DNA from: Gautieria morchelliformis
Lineage: Eukaryota > Basidiomycota > Agaricomycetes > Gomphales > Gomphaceae
Direction of reading: 5' to 3'
Length of the DNA: 64,000 bases
Assembly: GCA_015179125.1 (NCBI GenBank)
Contig: WHVA01000338.1
Span: 62,001-126,000, forward strand
The notes under the pieces were generated by a model that was given only the letters and a program-made list of their open reading frames with translations, was not told the origin of the DNA and did not search any database. This document shows, one piece after another, positions 1 to 11,558 of this stretch. The translations under genes and the position numbers were made by a program. The stretch's first letter is position 1, and each line of letters begins with the position of its first letter.

Positions 1-64
1 CGAGAGCTTAGAGCTCGAAGTCGCACACTGGCAGCGTAAAGAAGCTGCAGCCACGTGCCACCAC

Positions 65-2040
65 ATGCGAGCACTCAAACTACTAGCGAAGAACGCTGAA
101 GAAACAGTGGCCCACAGCCACACTGCTCAGCTGCCCGATGAGCAGCTCACGCGAGCCGTACAGGACGCACGGCAGGTGCGCGCAGCCTACAACAGCAGGC
201 TGCAGATCCGCAACGCGGGACTGACTGGGAATACCAGGCACAAAACACCCCCAGAACTGAGAGCACAAAATGCTCCCAATCCTGAGCCCAATCCAGGCCC
301 GGGGCTCGTCAGGGAATACAACAGCCTGCCCCGCACGGTGTCACAGCTGCGCGAGCGATCCATGGCCCCAACGGAAGGCCAGGGAATCCCTGACCAGGCC
401 GACATCGTACCAATGGAGCCGTACGACGGGATCACACGGATGATCCGCGTGGCGTTAGCAGACGCCGTGGACACAGATCCGGAGAAGTCTGTGCTAGCGA
501 AAGCCGGCGTGAAATTGGCTCACCCTGAGCCATATGCCGGAGGATCTGACCTCGAAGAGTTTAAATCTTTGTGGCAGCCATCCTACGATGGCTGAAAAAA
601 AAAAAAAAAAAAACTTTTGTTTCTTCACCACCGTGACCTCCAGTAGGAGAGGCACTGCAGCAGCATGACATGCAGGTTGGTTACGTGGGCACTCGCCTCA
701 CCGGTGAAGCCCAGGAGTGGTTCCTTCGAAACGTAGAACGGTTCGATCACCAGGTCCGCAGCTGGACGCTGGAAACTGTGATGAAGGCCTTCAAAAAAGG
801 TTCCTGCACACACTGACGTACCATCACGCATCAAATAAATTCGACGCGGTCATGCAGGGCATGAAAACCGTGAAACGAGCTCACGAAATACGCGGCACGT
901 ATGATACAGCCGCCAGACGATTACACGTTCCGTAGACGATTCGTGTCGGCGCTGCACGAAACGCTGCACAACAAAGTCCTCAAAAAGGGCTATAATGCCG
1001 AGAGCAGCTCAATAGAGCAACTCTTCGAGATGGCCTGGATGATCGAGGAGGCATCCCGATACAACATGGGGATGTGCCGCGCAGAAAGCGCAGCAGCAAC
1101 GGCAAGCGCTGCCCGGCTCACAGGGAGCAAGCCGTTGACACAAACAGGCCTGACCAGGCCCAGCCTGTTCTCAAGAAGCAGAACAGGACAACGGCTACCG
1201 CCCTCACACCCAGCACAAGCTGGACACCCGCCTGAAGCTAAACAGCCTCAAGCGTCAGGGTCGTCCCCACGACCTGCCCCACCAACGAAAGCGTTGGGCC
1301 GGCCTAATGATCGGCCCAGCGGCAGCCAAGGCAACACCACGTGCTTTGAATGTGGCCAACCTGGCCACAAGAAGGCAGAGTGCCCCCGGCTTAGGTCCGG
1401 TAAAAGGACAGCAGCCGCGAGGCACGACGGTGAGGCTGAAGATCCGGAGACGGATCTCGGTCAAAATTCTCACCATCAAATTGATGAAGAGGGGGAGGGT
1501 GATCCCCAACCCAATGACACTCCGAACAACGGAGATGCGCCCGCTGAAGAGTGGGACCCTGAGCCGTCCCAATACTATGAATGGGACGAGGAGGTGGAAG
1601 ACACCACCTACAGGTCCAGCGTGATCAGATTCATGCCGGAGGACGAAACCGCCATGAAAGTCATGTTGGCACGCACGTCGGTCACGCCAGACAAGGCGGC
1701 CGAGCCGGTGTATCACCACCGAAGCAAACACAGGACGCGGCCAACGCGCCTGCGCAGTGAGAACCGTACCCTATTGGGGTACTGGGAAATAATTGGCGTA
1801 AAAGCCCACTGCCTGCTAGATAGCGGCAGCGAAGGGGTAAGAAAAATGCTATCCCCCAAATTCAAGCGAGCTACAGGGATGAAGACATTCTCCCTGGAGC
1901 AGCCAATCGCGCTGCAGCTAGCCTGCATAGGCAGCCATTCCACAATCAACTATGGAACGAACACGACCATCAAATTCGGTTGTGAGACATACGACGAATA
2001 TTTCGATGTAGTGAACATTGAATATTACGATGCTATCTGA
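65..2040 (+). pseudogene. gypsy-1 gag and protease region, broken
   Basis: 65-595 is an open N-terminal gag stretch that stops at an adenine run. About 680-800 carries a Retrotrans_gag-like segment (VGTRLTGEAQEWF) interrupted by stops. 901-2040 is open for 379 codons. It holds a CX2CX4HX4C zinc knuckle at about 1342-1383 (CFECGQPGHKKAEC), an acidic linker, and an aspartic protease motif LLDSGSEG near 1810-1830. After a TGA at 2038 the protease sequence continues in the same frame (GTPFLRRFG), so that stop is a mutation rather than the natural end. Gag would form the particle and the protease would cleave the polyprotein. The breaks make it non-functional. Confidence 0.85.
595..613 (+). repeat. 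A19 homopolymer inside gag
   Basis: Nineteen consecutive adenines follow the TGA that ends the first gag segment. The tract interrupts gag coding sequence, so it is either a microsatellite expansion or a small insertion. Confidence 0.9.
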
Positions 2041-2304
2041 GGGACACCGTTCCTAAGGAGATTTGGTATAACCCTGGACTTCTCGAGCCCAGGGACAATC
2101 CGCAAGGGGAACGAAGTGATCCCCACGGGCAAGGTCTCATTCGACGATGACACATCGATGAACGAGGACAAGGGGCCACGGGTGAGCAGGATCACCTGGG
2201 CACCGAAGCCTAACCTGGCTCATTGAAGCCAGGAGGACAAGTCACAGGACGACTCATCCTCGAACTCACCCTACAACCGTAGGGAGAGGCACTCTCACCT
2301 AACG

Positions 2305-4110
2305 GTGAAAGCGATGGGGAAGAGGAAAGCGGTTCCGCGTGCCGCGGGACCTAATAGACGCCCACAGCGCCTAATGGCTTCTAAGCCAACCACCACCATC
2401 ATCCTCACGGACGATGACCTTCCTCGCCTCTGCAAGGAATGGATGGAACGAATCACTGACTTCGTCAGTGGAATTCCATTAGAACTCCCGCCACTACGGG
2501 AGATCAACCATGAGATCAACCTCATCGATCCCAACAAGCACATGCGGTATCGACTACCGAAATGCCCCGAACACTTCCGAGAGGAACTGTCGGCTAAGAT
2601 AGAATGATACACCACTGCAAAGTGGTGGATTCCGGCAGTCGCACAGCAGGCCGTGCCCATGCTGTGTGTGCCGAAGAAGAATGGTACATTGCGAACTGTC
2701 TTCAATCTGTGCCAGCAGAACGAGAACACGGTGAAGGACGTCACACCCTTCCTGGATCATGATATCATCCACAGTGACATGGCTCGCTGTCGGTATCGAA
2801 CAAAACTCGATATGGCAGAAGCATACGCCAGATCCGGATCCATCCAGATCACGTAGCAAAGACTGCCTTTGCCATGATCCTTGGCACCTTCAGGAGCCAG
2901 GTGATACAGATGGGGGACTGTAACGCCCCATCAACATTCCAACGACTGATGACAGCCATTTTCCACGACTGCATAGGTCGCTTTGTCCATGTATACATGG
3001 ACGACATCTTCATATTCTCGCTCTCAATACAAGAGCATGAAGAGCACCTCTACATCGTCTTTGACAGACTGAGGAAGAATCACCTTTTTCTGAGTAAGAA
3101 AAAGGTGGACCTCTATTCCATCCGAATGGAGTGTCTCAGCCATATGATCGATGGCCGAGGGGTACATGCCGACGAGGACAAGATGCAATGCATCCGCGAG
3201 TGGCACAGGCCACGGACGTTCAACGACGTCCAGTGTTTCCTCGGGCTGGTACAGTATCTGGCACACTACATGCCAGATGTTAGCACATATACCACCCCAC
3301 TATCGGGCTGTGCGCGTAATAACCATCCATTCGAATGGACGCCACTACTAGACAAATGCTGGCAAAGCATTAAGGCATTGGCCTGTAAGGCCCCAATCCT
3401 GCGTCCAGTAGACGCAAGGTGCCCAGAGCCGACCTGGGAGATCACCGACGGGTCAAAAGCCGGTGTCGGTGCGGTCTACGGCCAAGGTCCTGACTGGAAA
3501 ACCTGTCGACCTGCCGGCTTTTTGTCAAAGAAGTTCAGCGTTTCTCAGCAACCCTACCGGACTCACGAGCACGAGACAATCACGGTGCTCTAGGCTCTCA
3601 TGAAATGGGAGGACAAACTGCTGGGGCAAAGGTTCACCCTCTTCACAGACCACAAAGGGCTCGAGTACTTCGAGACCCAGAAGAGCCTATCTGACTGCCA
3701 GGTAAGATGGTGGGAGTTTCTCTCCCGGTTCAATTTCAACACTGTTCATGTTGACGGTGTAGAGAACAAGGTAGCAGATTGCCTGTCGCGCTACTACGAG
3801 AATGACACGAGTGATGACAATCACCCGGACCACATCTTCGTGAATGCAGATGCGCGTTTAGACCTTGACGGTGAGTTATTGCCCACCTACCGGTATATCG
3901 AGCTGCAAACAGCAGCGACAAGACGCTCTAAACGCCTCGCTGAGAACACAGAGGCGAGAGTAACGGAATCCGCCACATTAAATGAGGGCTCACCAGAGCC
4001 CACGAACGTAGCCGCATCACACGACGATGATGATGATGACGTCAGAGTCATCGCCACAGGAAATGACGGCGCGCCCCTGCGCCGGGTCGTCGAGCAAGGC
4101 GTAGACCTGT
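2305..4110 (+). pseudogene. gypsy-1 reverse transcriptase and RNase H, broken by stops and frameshifts
   Basis: The RT fingers/palm begin near 2640 (VPKKNGTLRTVFNL), followed by the TKLDMAEAY motif. The catalytic YMDD box is at about 2994-3005. RNase H is recognised by ITDGSKAGVGA near 3445, HEHETITVL near 3570 and TDHKGLEYFE near 3640, followed by a long linker. Open stretches 2305-2607, 2653-2856, 2874-3593 and 3600-4154 are separated by stops or single-base frame changes; RNase H resumes at once after the TAG at 3591. The linker ends at the LTR-A insertion point. Reading across the insertion with one CTAAG copy removed keeps the frame into the integrase, so the host gene was continuous before the insertion. 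Confidence 0.88.
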
Positions 4111-4115
4111 CTAAG

Positions 4116-5680
4116 TGTCAAGATTGGTTTTCAAGCGTTAATATCGTGTATTAGTGAACACAGCGAATGCCCGAATAACTTGTGTGAATAAGTATGCCGT
4201 TCGGCGAATAGGTGAACCAATGAATGTTCACAAGGTAAGAGGGTTTGCCTAAACGGGGCTCACCCTATCTACAGTCGTAGCGAAATAGCCTGTGACTCTT
4301 GACGATGTAACGTGCAAGGTCTCACGGAAGGGCTGTCTAAGTCTCGACAATCCCTTCGCCAACAGCCCAGAAAATGGTTCGAAGGCTAAGGTAGCGAAGA
4401 TGAAGTATGAGAACTCACCAGTGATGCCTAAGTCCTTTGCTAGTCGAAGATGGGAATCTCCAAGAGAAGGCTTTAAGATGATAACCATGGCGAGGTCAAA
4501 GCTGCACAAGATGAACGACGTATGATAATTGAACTGGGGAATATACATGCGAATGTAAACTACTTATATCGAATACTCGTAAGGTATCAGCTAATAGGAA
4601 AGAGGCCATCATAAGTCAGGGTTGGATAGGGGTGCGCAGTCATGATACAACATAGATGAAATAAACATACAATAGAATGAGAGAAGGGGGAACATGAAAT
4701 GACGGAGAGTAAAGGTGGCGAAGGCATTTATGGACAACACCACGTCTTGGGAGCCGCATACATGCTACCCTGCACGGACTCTTGGTCTACTGGGTTGATC
4801 CCGCATGACCTATGGAAGGGATGTCCTGCGAACATACTTTGACCATACGAACACTCAATGGGGTTGGATTAAGAAGACGATGGGGTTAATGATGAACCTG
4901 TCAAGATTGGTTTTCAAGCGTTAATATCGTGTATTAGTGAACACAGCGAATGCCCGAATAACTTGTGCGAATAAGTATGCCATTCGGCGAATAGGTGAAC
5001 CAATGAATGTTCACAAGGTAAGAGGGTTTGCCTAAACGGGGCTCGCCCTATCTACAGTCGTAGCGAAATAGCCCGTGGCTCTTGACGATGTAACGTGCAA
5101 GATCTCATGGAAGGGCTGTCTAAGTCTTGACAATCCCTTCGCCAACAGCACAGAAAATGGTTCGAAGGCTAAGGTAATGAGGATGAGGTATGAAAACTCA
5201 CCAGTGATGCCTAAGTCCTCTGCTGGTCGAAGATAGAAGTCTCCAAGAGAAGGTTTAAGATGATGATCACAGTGAGGTCAAGTTTGCTCAAGATGGATGA
5301 CGTATGATAATTGAACTGGGGAATATACATGCGAATGTAAACTACTTATATCGAATGCTCGTAAGGTATCAGCGAATAGGAAGGAGGCCGTCACAAGTCA
5401 GGGTTGGATAGGGGTGCGCGGTCATGATACTAGGTAGATGGAATAAACATACAATGGAGTGAGGGGAGAATGAGAACATGAAACGATGGAGAATAAAGGG
5501 AGCGAAGGCATTTATGGACAAAACCATGTCTTGGGACCCGCATACATGCTACCCTGCACGTACTCTTCGTTTACTGGGTTGATCCCACACGACCTATGGA
5601 GGAGACGTCCTGTGATCACACCTCGGCCATATGAACACCCAATGGGGTTGGATTAAGAAGATGATGGGGTTTATGATGAG
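4116..5680 (+). repeat. Tandem 783-bp module of LTR-A, copies 4116-4898 and 4899-5680
   Basis: Both copies start TGTCAAGATTGG and run in parallel at high identity to a common end near ATGATGAACC/ATGATGAGCC. Head-to-tail order without spacer indicates duplication inside the LTR, by unequal recombination or LTR-LTR exchange. Confidence 0.9.
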
Positions 5681-6363
5681 CCATCATGCCGGGTGAATGG
5701 CATCGATCATATTCGATGGCGTGCCTGCTGACAAAATGTGCAAGCAGCGAATAGCGGTTCGGAGAATGGGGCGAACAGCGGGTAGAGTGGACGTAGAGGG
5801 GAAGTGGTCGGTAGGTGCGGCGAACTCCGGCGAAGATGCTAGGGAGTGATGAAGGGGAACATAGAGGTAGCGCGGTAGGAGAAATAAACCAGTCGTGACA
5901 GAACCATCATGCCAGGTGAATGGTATCGATCGTATTTGATGGTGTGCCTGCTGGCGAATGATGTGAGCAGCGAATAGCCGTCCGGAGAAATGCAAGGAAG
6001 GGTGAACAAGATGACATAGGGGAGGAGAGGTTGATGTGGGGGGCGAAGTCGAGCGAACACTGAGGAGGAGTAGCGAAAGGGAAAATGGGGATACCAAGGT
6101 GCAGGAAATACACAGGTCATGACAATCCAACTATCAGAACACCATCGGAAGAGGGTTGAGCAGAGGAGGTGGTAGACCCAGTGATGACTGCCAAGTCAGT
6201 CCAAGCCGTCGATCGTGCGTTTGACGGTGTGGCGATGGTAATTGGCGCGAATCAGCGAGCATCAGTTGCCGAACATGACAATGGCGATCAGAACAAACAC
6301 GGAAATGGGGTGAGAAATGACAGGACAGAGCACCTGAGTATGAGGAATAAACACGTCATGACA
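5681..6363 (+). repeat. Tandem 220-bp 3' module of LTR-A, three diverged copies
   Basis: Copies start CCATCATGCC at 5681 and at 5903. A more diverged third copy covers about 6141-6363. Each ends in GTGACA or ATGACA, so each copy ends in a plausible LTR terminus. GCGAA/TTCGC pentamers recur throughout. Confidence 0.8.
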
Positions 6364-6368
6364 CTAAG

Positions 6369-7844
6369 GTCCTACAAGACACGTACCACAGGGACGCCAT
6401 GTTCACAAAGATCATGGCGCACCCAGACGTGCACCTGAGATTCGGGATCCGGGACGGGCTGGTCTGGACTAAGAACCAGCTCAAAAGAGACGTCATTGCC
6501 GTCCCCCACTCTGTTCTTCAAGGGGGAAGGAAGCTCATCGAAATCATCATCGATCGGGCACATCAGATAGTCGGCCACTAAAGCCATCTGAAGACTTCGA
6601 ACTACGTGCGAAGATCATATTGGTGGCCGGACATGAGCCCAGACATAGAAGCGTGCTGCACATCGTGCGCAAGGTTTCAGATGACGAAAACCAGACCACA
6701 ACGGCCAAAAGGCCTACTACACAGCCTACCCATTCCAGATAGGCGGTGGCAGTCGATTGGCATCGACTTCATGGGGCCCCTGCCCAAATCCAACGACTGT
6801 GACTACCTGATGGTAGTCATCGACTGACTAATGTCGCTCGTACACCTCGTACCAACCACGACAAGAGTGTCAGCCAAGGGAGTAGCCTGGCTGTTTCTGA
6901 AGGAGGTCGTTCGACTCCATGGAGTTCCCGACTCCATCGTCTCAGAAAGAGACTCGAAGTTCACGTCGATCTTCTGGCGTGAACTACAGCGACTCAAGGG
7001 GACTAAGCTCCTCATGTCAACTGCCTTCCATCCCCAAATGGATGGAGTCACCGAGCGGGCAAACCGCTCGATCGGCCAGATATTGCACGCGGTCGTCAGA
7101 GATGATCAGAAGGATTGGGCATTGAAATGCCCAATGGTTGAGGTCGCCCTCAACAGCAACGTCAGCGCGACCACAGGGTTCGCACCTTTCGAGCTGAACC
7201 ACGGCTATATGCCGCGGATAGACCTCCACATAGCCGTGGACACCCCGTTCAAGGGGGTAGCCCGGTTCGCACATCAGGCAAAATGGAACCTGATGGCGGC
7301 ACATGATGCAATCATAGAGCATCGAGTGACGCAAATGTTTCATGCAACCAAGAAATGTATGGCGAGCGACAGGTACGCAACCAACGACCGGGTCTACCTT
7401 TCGACACAAAACCTAACTCTCCCGAAAGGAAGAGCCAGAAAACTAGTCCCGCGGTACATCGGACCGTGCCACGCCGTTGAGTCTCACAACAACGCCTCGA
7501 CGGTGACCCTTGATCTTCCCGACAAGCTGAAAAGCCGTCGCATTTCACCGGTCTTCCATTCAAGCCTTGTACGGCGATACGAGGCTAACAACGACGAATT
7601 GTTCCCTCGTCGTGAGGCCAAGTCATTTTATGACTTCGGAGCGAATGACGATGAGGAGTGGCTCGTCGACGGGATTATTGCACATCAATGGATAAACTTG
7701 ATGGACCTGGAGTTCCAGGTCCGTTGGACCCTAGGCGACGTGACATGGGAACCCATGTCGTCCTGCAAAGACCTTGAAGCCCTATATAGCTATCTAGAGC
7801 TTCGGGGGGTGAGCAAGCCACACGACCTCCCCAGACGCCGCTAG
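6369..7844 (+). pseudogene. gypsy-1 integrase with C-terminal chromodomain
   Basis: The zinc-binding HHCC region lies at about 6580-6690 (HLKTSNYVRRSYWWPD then CTSCARFQM). The DDE core shows SIGIDFMGPLP near 6755, VPDSIVSERDSKFTS near 6925 and FHPQMDGVTERANRS near 7026. The chromodomain covers about 7640-7800 (EEWLVDGIIAHQ to TWEPMSSCKDLEAL). Chromodomains of chromoviruses are known to direct integration to marked chromatin. TAA at 6579 and TGA at 6826 interrupt it. The second stop fits a CGA-to-TGA change, as methylated-CpG decay would give. 6831-7844 remains open for 337 codons. The same segment is found on the minus strand at 18525-21335. Confidence 0.9.
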
Positions 7845-7963
7845 ATGCATCTGTCACGTGCAGACCATGTGATGCGCCGGCCGCGGCGCAGTTAAACTTT
7901 CATCTCGGATCTTTCCGAGGGCGCATCGCTTCTTGGAAGCTAACCACCATCATCCCAACGAAG

Positions 7964-9984
7964 ATGATGCCCCCCAAAGATGGAATGGACGTTGATCCGT
8001 CAACGTCCACAACGCGAGCAACGGCCCCCAGACAGGGGGCCACGGATATTCTCCGTGCTCCAGTAGACCAGGAGCACTGGATGATCGTGGGATGGGAGGA
8101 CGCCCTCGCCATCCTCCACCCGGACGATTGCTCATTGCGACCCGGATGATTGCGCAACGTGCGCGGACTACGCCGCACACTTAAGGGCCACCACAGGCAC
8201 CCGCAAAGTCAAATTGTGGGACGAAGACATCGGCAACGTCGTCGATGCAGCCTGGGGATGGCTCCCAAGGGGCATCACACGTGACGCGCGAGAAGAGCTC
8301 CTCCGGGACATCCACGACCTCAAAAAAGAGATCAAGGAGTTGGAACGCACGGTCGAAGACCGCGACGACACGCTCGAAACCGAGCGTGCCAAGATCAAGG
8401 AACTAGAGCAGCAGCTGAGCGCAGCCCAGCTCCAGGTTACCCTGGTCCACGCTGCCTCAAAAAGGGCACGACATGACCCGGCCATGGACCCAGTGGCCAG
8501 GCCATCATCACCTCGCGCGACGGCGCCTTTTCCGGCACGCAAAACATCGGGGCTAGCATCCCGATTGTCAGTGCTGACCCCGACAATGACAACGATGGAA
8601 GGGCATAGCGCGCCTTCCAACTCTGCCTACGGCGTCCCAGAATGATGGGAGTCAGACTCGTCCATCTGGAAGACGTACGACCCGGAAAGGGCACAGCTGC
8701 TGGAAGAGCAGCCAAAGAAAGAAAAAGTGCAAGACATTGCATGGCACCCCCAACACCGTCAATGGGCTAGCGATTGCGAGGGAAAGCACGATTAGCGCTT
8801 ACCTAGCGGCATCATCGTCGCACACTATCAACGACCCAGCCCTTCAACGGCGGATAGCACAGGTCGAGGTCCAGTACATCGGGCCTGGCGTGGCCCTGCC
8901 TACACCGGCGGGGACAGTTCACCCTCCCTACCCGGGGGAGGGGACGCTCATCCCACTCATCCCACTCGGAGATCCACCGATCTCCGAGGCGGGCCTCCTA
9001 CCACGGCCGGTAGGGAAGGCCCAACAGTGCCGTACTCAATGGTACGATGTCTGCCCGCTCGACGACCCACACTTCGTCGAACTCCTAGCGCAGGCAAAAG
9101 AAACGCCACAGCCTGCGCGTACGTGCAAGATGATCGGCGTATTTAAACACATTGAGCGCAAACAATGCGCTCACAATCCCAAAAGGGATTGTCTCGTGAT
9201 AGCGGGGGGTACCCCACACGATATCGCGGCCATCCTAAAGGGTTGGATACACAACCCTGAAGGAATCCCATCAGCCATCCGTGACAACGCGGATGGCACC
9301 TTCAACCTAGACGACATGGATGTCTGGATGTGGTTGAAGGCCCTTGCGCCCCGGGTCAAAGGGGTAGCATCACCTCTCAGGGCGAGGCTACTTGACCTAT
9401 TCAGCTCGACAGACCAATGGTCGAGCCTTGTCGACGCCAGGGAAGTGCTGATGCCTCAGAGCACCACCCTGCGGCTCTCCATCATGGGCCCATTCCCCGT
9501 GGGGGGCCAAGCCGGCCCCGACATCCCCCTCACCGAGATCGCGAGATGGTTGGCCCACTACGCGGGGGTCACTCGCGAGCGAGTGGCACGCATTGAACAC
9601 TATGTTCAATGCAGCATCACCGGCGCGGCATTCAGTGCTGCCACCCGCGAGGGCCAACAAAAGGTCCTCGAGACCAGCCATGTGAGGGCTGCGGTGCCGC
9701 GACCCCTCACTCACGCTCAGCTCGACCAAGAGCTGGCGCGCTTCTGGCCACCTCCTCAGACTGAGGACCCGGCCGTTGAGCCCATGCTCTGCAAGGACGC
9801 TGGCCTCATCACCCAAGCGGATACCGCCACTAGTGGTGAGGCCGACCAGCCTCACCCAATCACCACCAATGATGCGGAGGTGCCCCCGGAGGAGTCACGC
9901 GCTCCACAGGCCCCATATGACGACGACGTCATAGTATCAGCCACTCTAGAGGACTCCATTATGGATGACCTCTATGAGTCGTAG
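7964..9984 (+). pseudogene. Extra ORF downstream of integrase in gypsy-1, function unknown
   Basis: Three open stretches (7964-8149, 8214-8645, 8737-9984) appear to be one frame-broken gene after pol, where other LTR elements carry env-like or accessory genes. The N-terminus begins MMPPKDGMDVD. The middle (about 8280-8440) is a charged heptad-like coiled coil (EELLRDIHDLKKEIKELE). The last 415 codons hold a conserved block WIHNPEGIPSAIRDNADGT followed by an acidic tail. The minus-strand family member at 16430-18397 keeps the same start and block. There is no signal peptide or membrane segment, so an envelope role is unlikely. I do not recognise the family. Conservation between two diverged copies argues it was functional. 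Confidence 0.7.
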
Positions 9985-10005
9985 TTAACCCCTATAGTTG
10001 TCTAT

Positions 10006-10017
10006 AGAGGGGGAGGG
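10006..10017 (+). other. Polypurine tract of gypsy-1
   Basis: AGAGGGGGAGGG sits immediately before the TG that opens the 3' LTR, the expected plus-strand primer position. Confidence 0.8.
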
Positions 10018-10231
10018 TGTAAATAACCTATGTATCTACATGTACAATAGTTATTACATAATCCCAGTGGGCCCCTTAGGGACCCACTGTATAGTTTATG
10101 CGTGGGAACCGGCCAACGGTTCCCATCGCATCTTACTCTTACCTGTCACTACGTAGCATTCAGAATACCACTCATTGGTCAAGTTCTGCAGTGCCCTTGT
10201 GATACAAGGTCCTAAGATCAACATCTTTACA
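10018..10231 (+). repeat. 3' LTR of gypsy-1 (214 bp)
   Basis: It starts TGTAAATAACC and ends CTTTACA (TGTAA/TTACA inverted ends). It contains paired inverted motifs (GTGGG...CCCAC, GGGAACC...GGTTCCC). The same architecture appears reversed at 21347-21580. The next bases (CTACG) belong to P450 exon sequence. The matching 5' target copy would lie outside the window. Confidence 0.82.
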
Positions 10232-11558
10232 CTACGGCTCTTTCTACCCATGTTTTATAACACCTCGCAGAAGGTTCATAAACATATCATTAGAAATCAT
10301 CTCCACTCATTGTGTGCGTTTAGAATGTAGCCAAATGGAAAGACATTCATGGCACAGAATGGCACCCTCTGTACAGTGATCAACATTCCATTATGGCTAG
10401 CCCACACGACTTTGGATGTTATCGGAAGAGGTGGCAATACTTTCTTGCCAGTCTGTATTGGTCTTTTGCTGATACAGTTACAGCCTCATTCGATCATGAT
10501 TTTGGAGCCATAGACGAAAGGGAAGATGAATGCTCAGCCATCTATAAGAAACTCTTGTCAGCACAACATATCACTGCAAATTGATCCTATGGTTACAGTT
10601 ATTTAGTGCGGACTCGTTCTTCAAGCATTCAAATCTTGTGATTGTTTTTGAAGCCCTCTGGGGATATCTACCTTTATGGATAGTCACTACCATACACATG
10701 CTTCCGACCCCGAACGCCAGAGACTACGGCAGTACACAAGCATTGTACACCACATCGGAAAGGCCATCATAAAGACTGAGACAAAGTTATACTCCACTGG
10801 TGAGAAGGGCGGAGAAGGCATCGTGAGTCTCAGTAAGTGCTTGATGCCCTCGTCATCCTTGTTATGTCAGAACCAGTCCTAGTTAGGGCAAATTTGGACA
10901 AAGAACCGAAGCTGAAACTGACTGGGACTGAAGCAATGACAGAGTTGAATTTATACCCCACTGTCACCATAGAAGTTTAACCCTGTTCATATGATCAGAA
11001 CACTGATGATTGCAGGCCAGGGAACCACAGTGTTGACTCTGCCTTGGGCCATTTACGAACTCTCGCGAAACAGAGAAATTCAGAATCGTGTATGGGAGGA
11101 GACAGAACAACTTGCGCTCACGCATCACAACAGGGCGACGGAGAATCTATAGTATAAAGTTGCTGGAAGGGTGGTTGTGGGTGTTTTACGTAATAATGTT
11201 ACATAATTTGCTGAGTTTGAACGCGAGCGGCGCAGCCGTGAGCGACCGAGCAGCGTTCCTGGTCACGTGACCTGTTCGCGTCCAACGCTACTGCGCGCGC
11301 ACCCACCTTCCCTCAACCCTCCTGTTGGCATTTCCTCTGGCTCAACTGCTGGCAACCTCTGGCTCTCCTGCCCACTGTCTCTGTGCCTGCTGGATCTGTC
11401 TGTCTGCTGCTGGATCTGTTCTGCTGCTGGATCTCTGTGTCTGCTGCTGGATCTTTGTCTGCTGCTGGCTCTCTCTGTGTCTGCTACTAACTCTCTCTGT
11501 GTCTGTCTCTCTCTGTGTCTGTTATTGGGGCTGTCTGTCTCTCTACAGCCCCCTCAGG

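Larger units (their letters stand above)
4116..6363 (+). mobile_element. Family A solo LTR (expanded, 2248 bp) inserted in gypsy-1 pol
   Basis: The element starts TGTCA and ends TGACA (TG...CA ends) and is flanked by the 5-bp direct repeat CTAAG at 4111-4115 and 6364-6368, the hallmark of LTR integration. No coding capacity is present. A related minus-strand copy at 21605-23285 is about 1 kb after removal of a nested LTR. The extra length here comes from internal duplication: two copies of a 783-bp module followed by three copies of a 222-bp module. The stretch 4899-5900 by itself is a full 1-kb LTR (TGTCA to TGACA). Confidence 0.9.
1..10231 (+). mobile_element. Ty3/gypsy chromovirus-type LTR retrotransposon gypsy-1, degenerate, 5' end outside window
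   Basis: The domain order gag, zinc knuckle, protease, RT, RNase H, integrase, chromodomain, extra ORF, polypurine tract and 3' LTR can be read on the plus strand. The 5' LTR lies before the window. Many in-frame stops and frameshifts break gag and pol, so this copy cannot be autonomous. Pol is also split by a 2.25-kb LTR at 4116-6363. The 3' LTR is followed directly by P450 exon sequence, so the element inserted into a P450 gene. A second, minus-strand copy of the same family lies at 16371-21580. Confidence 0.93.
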
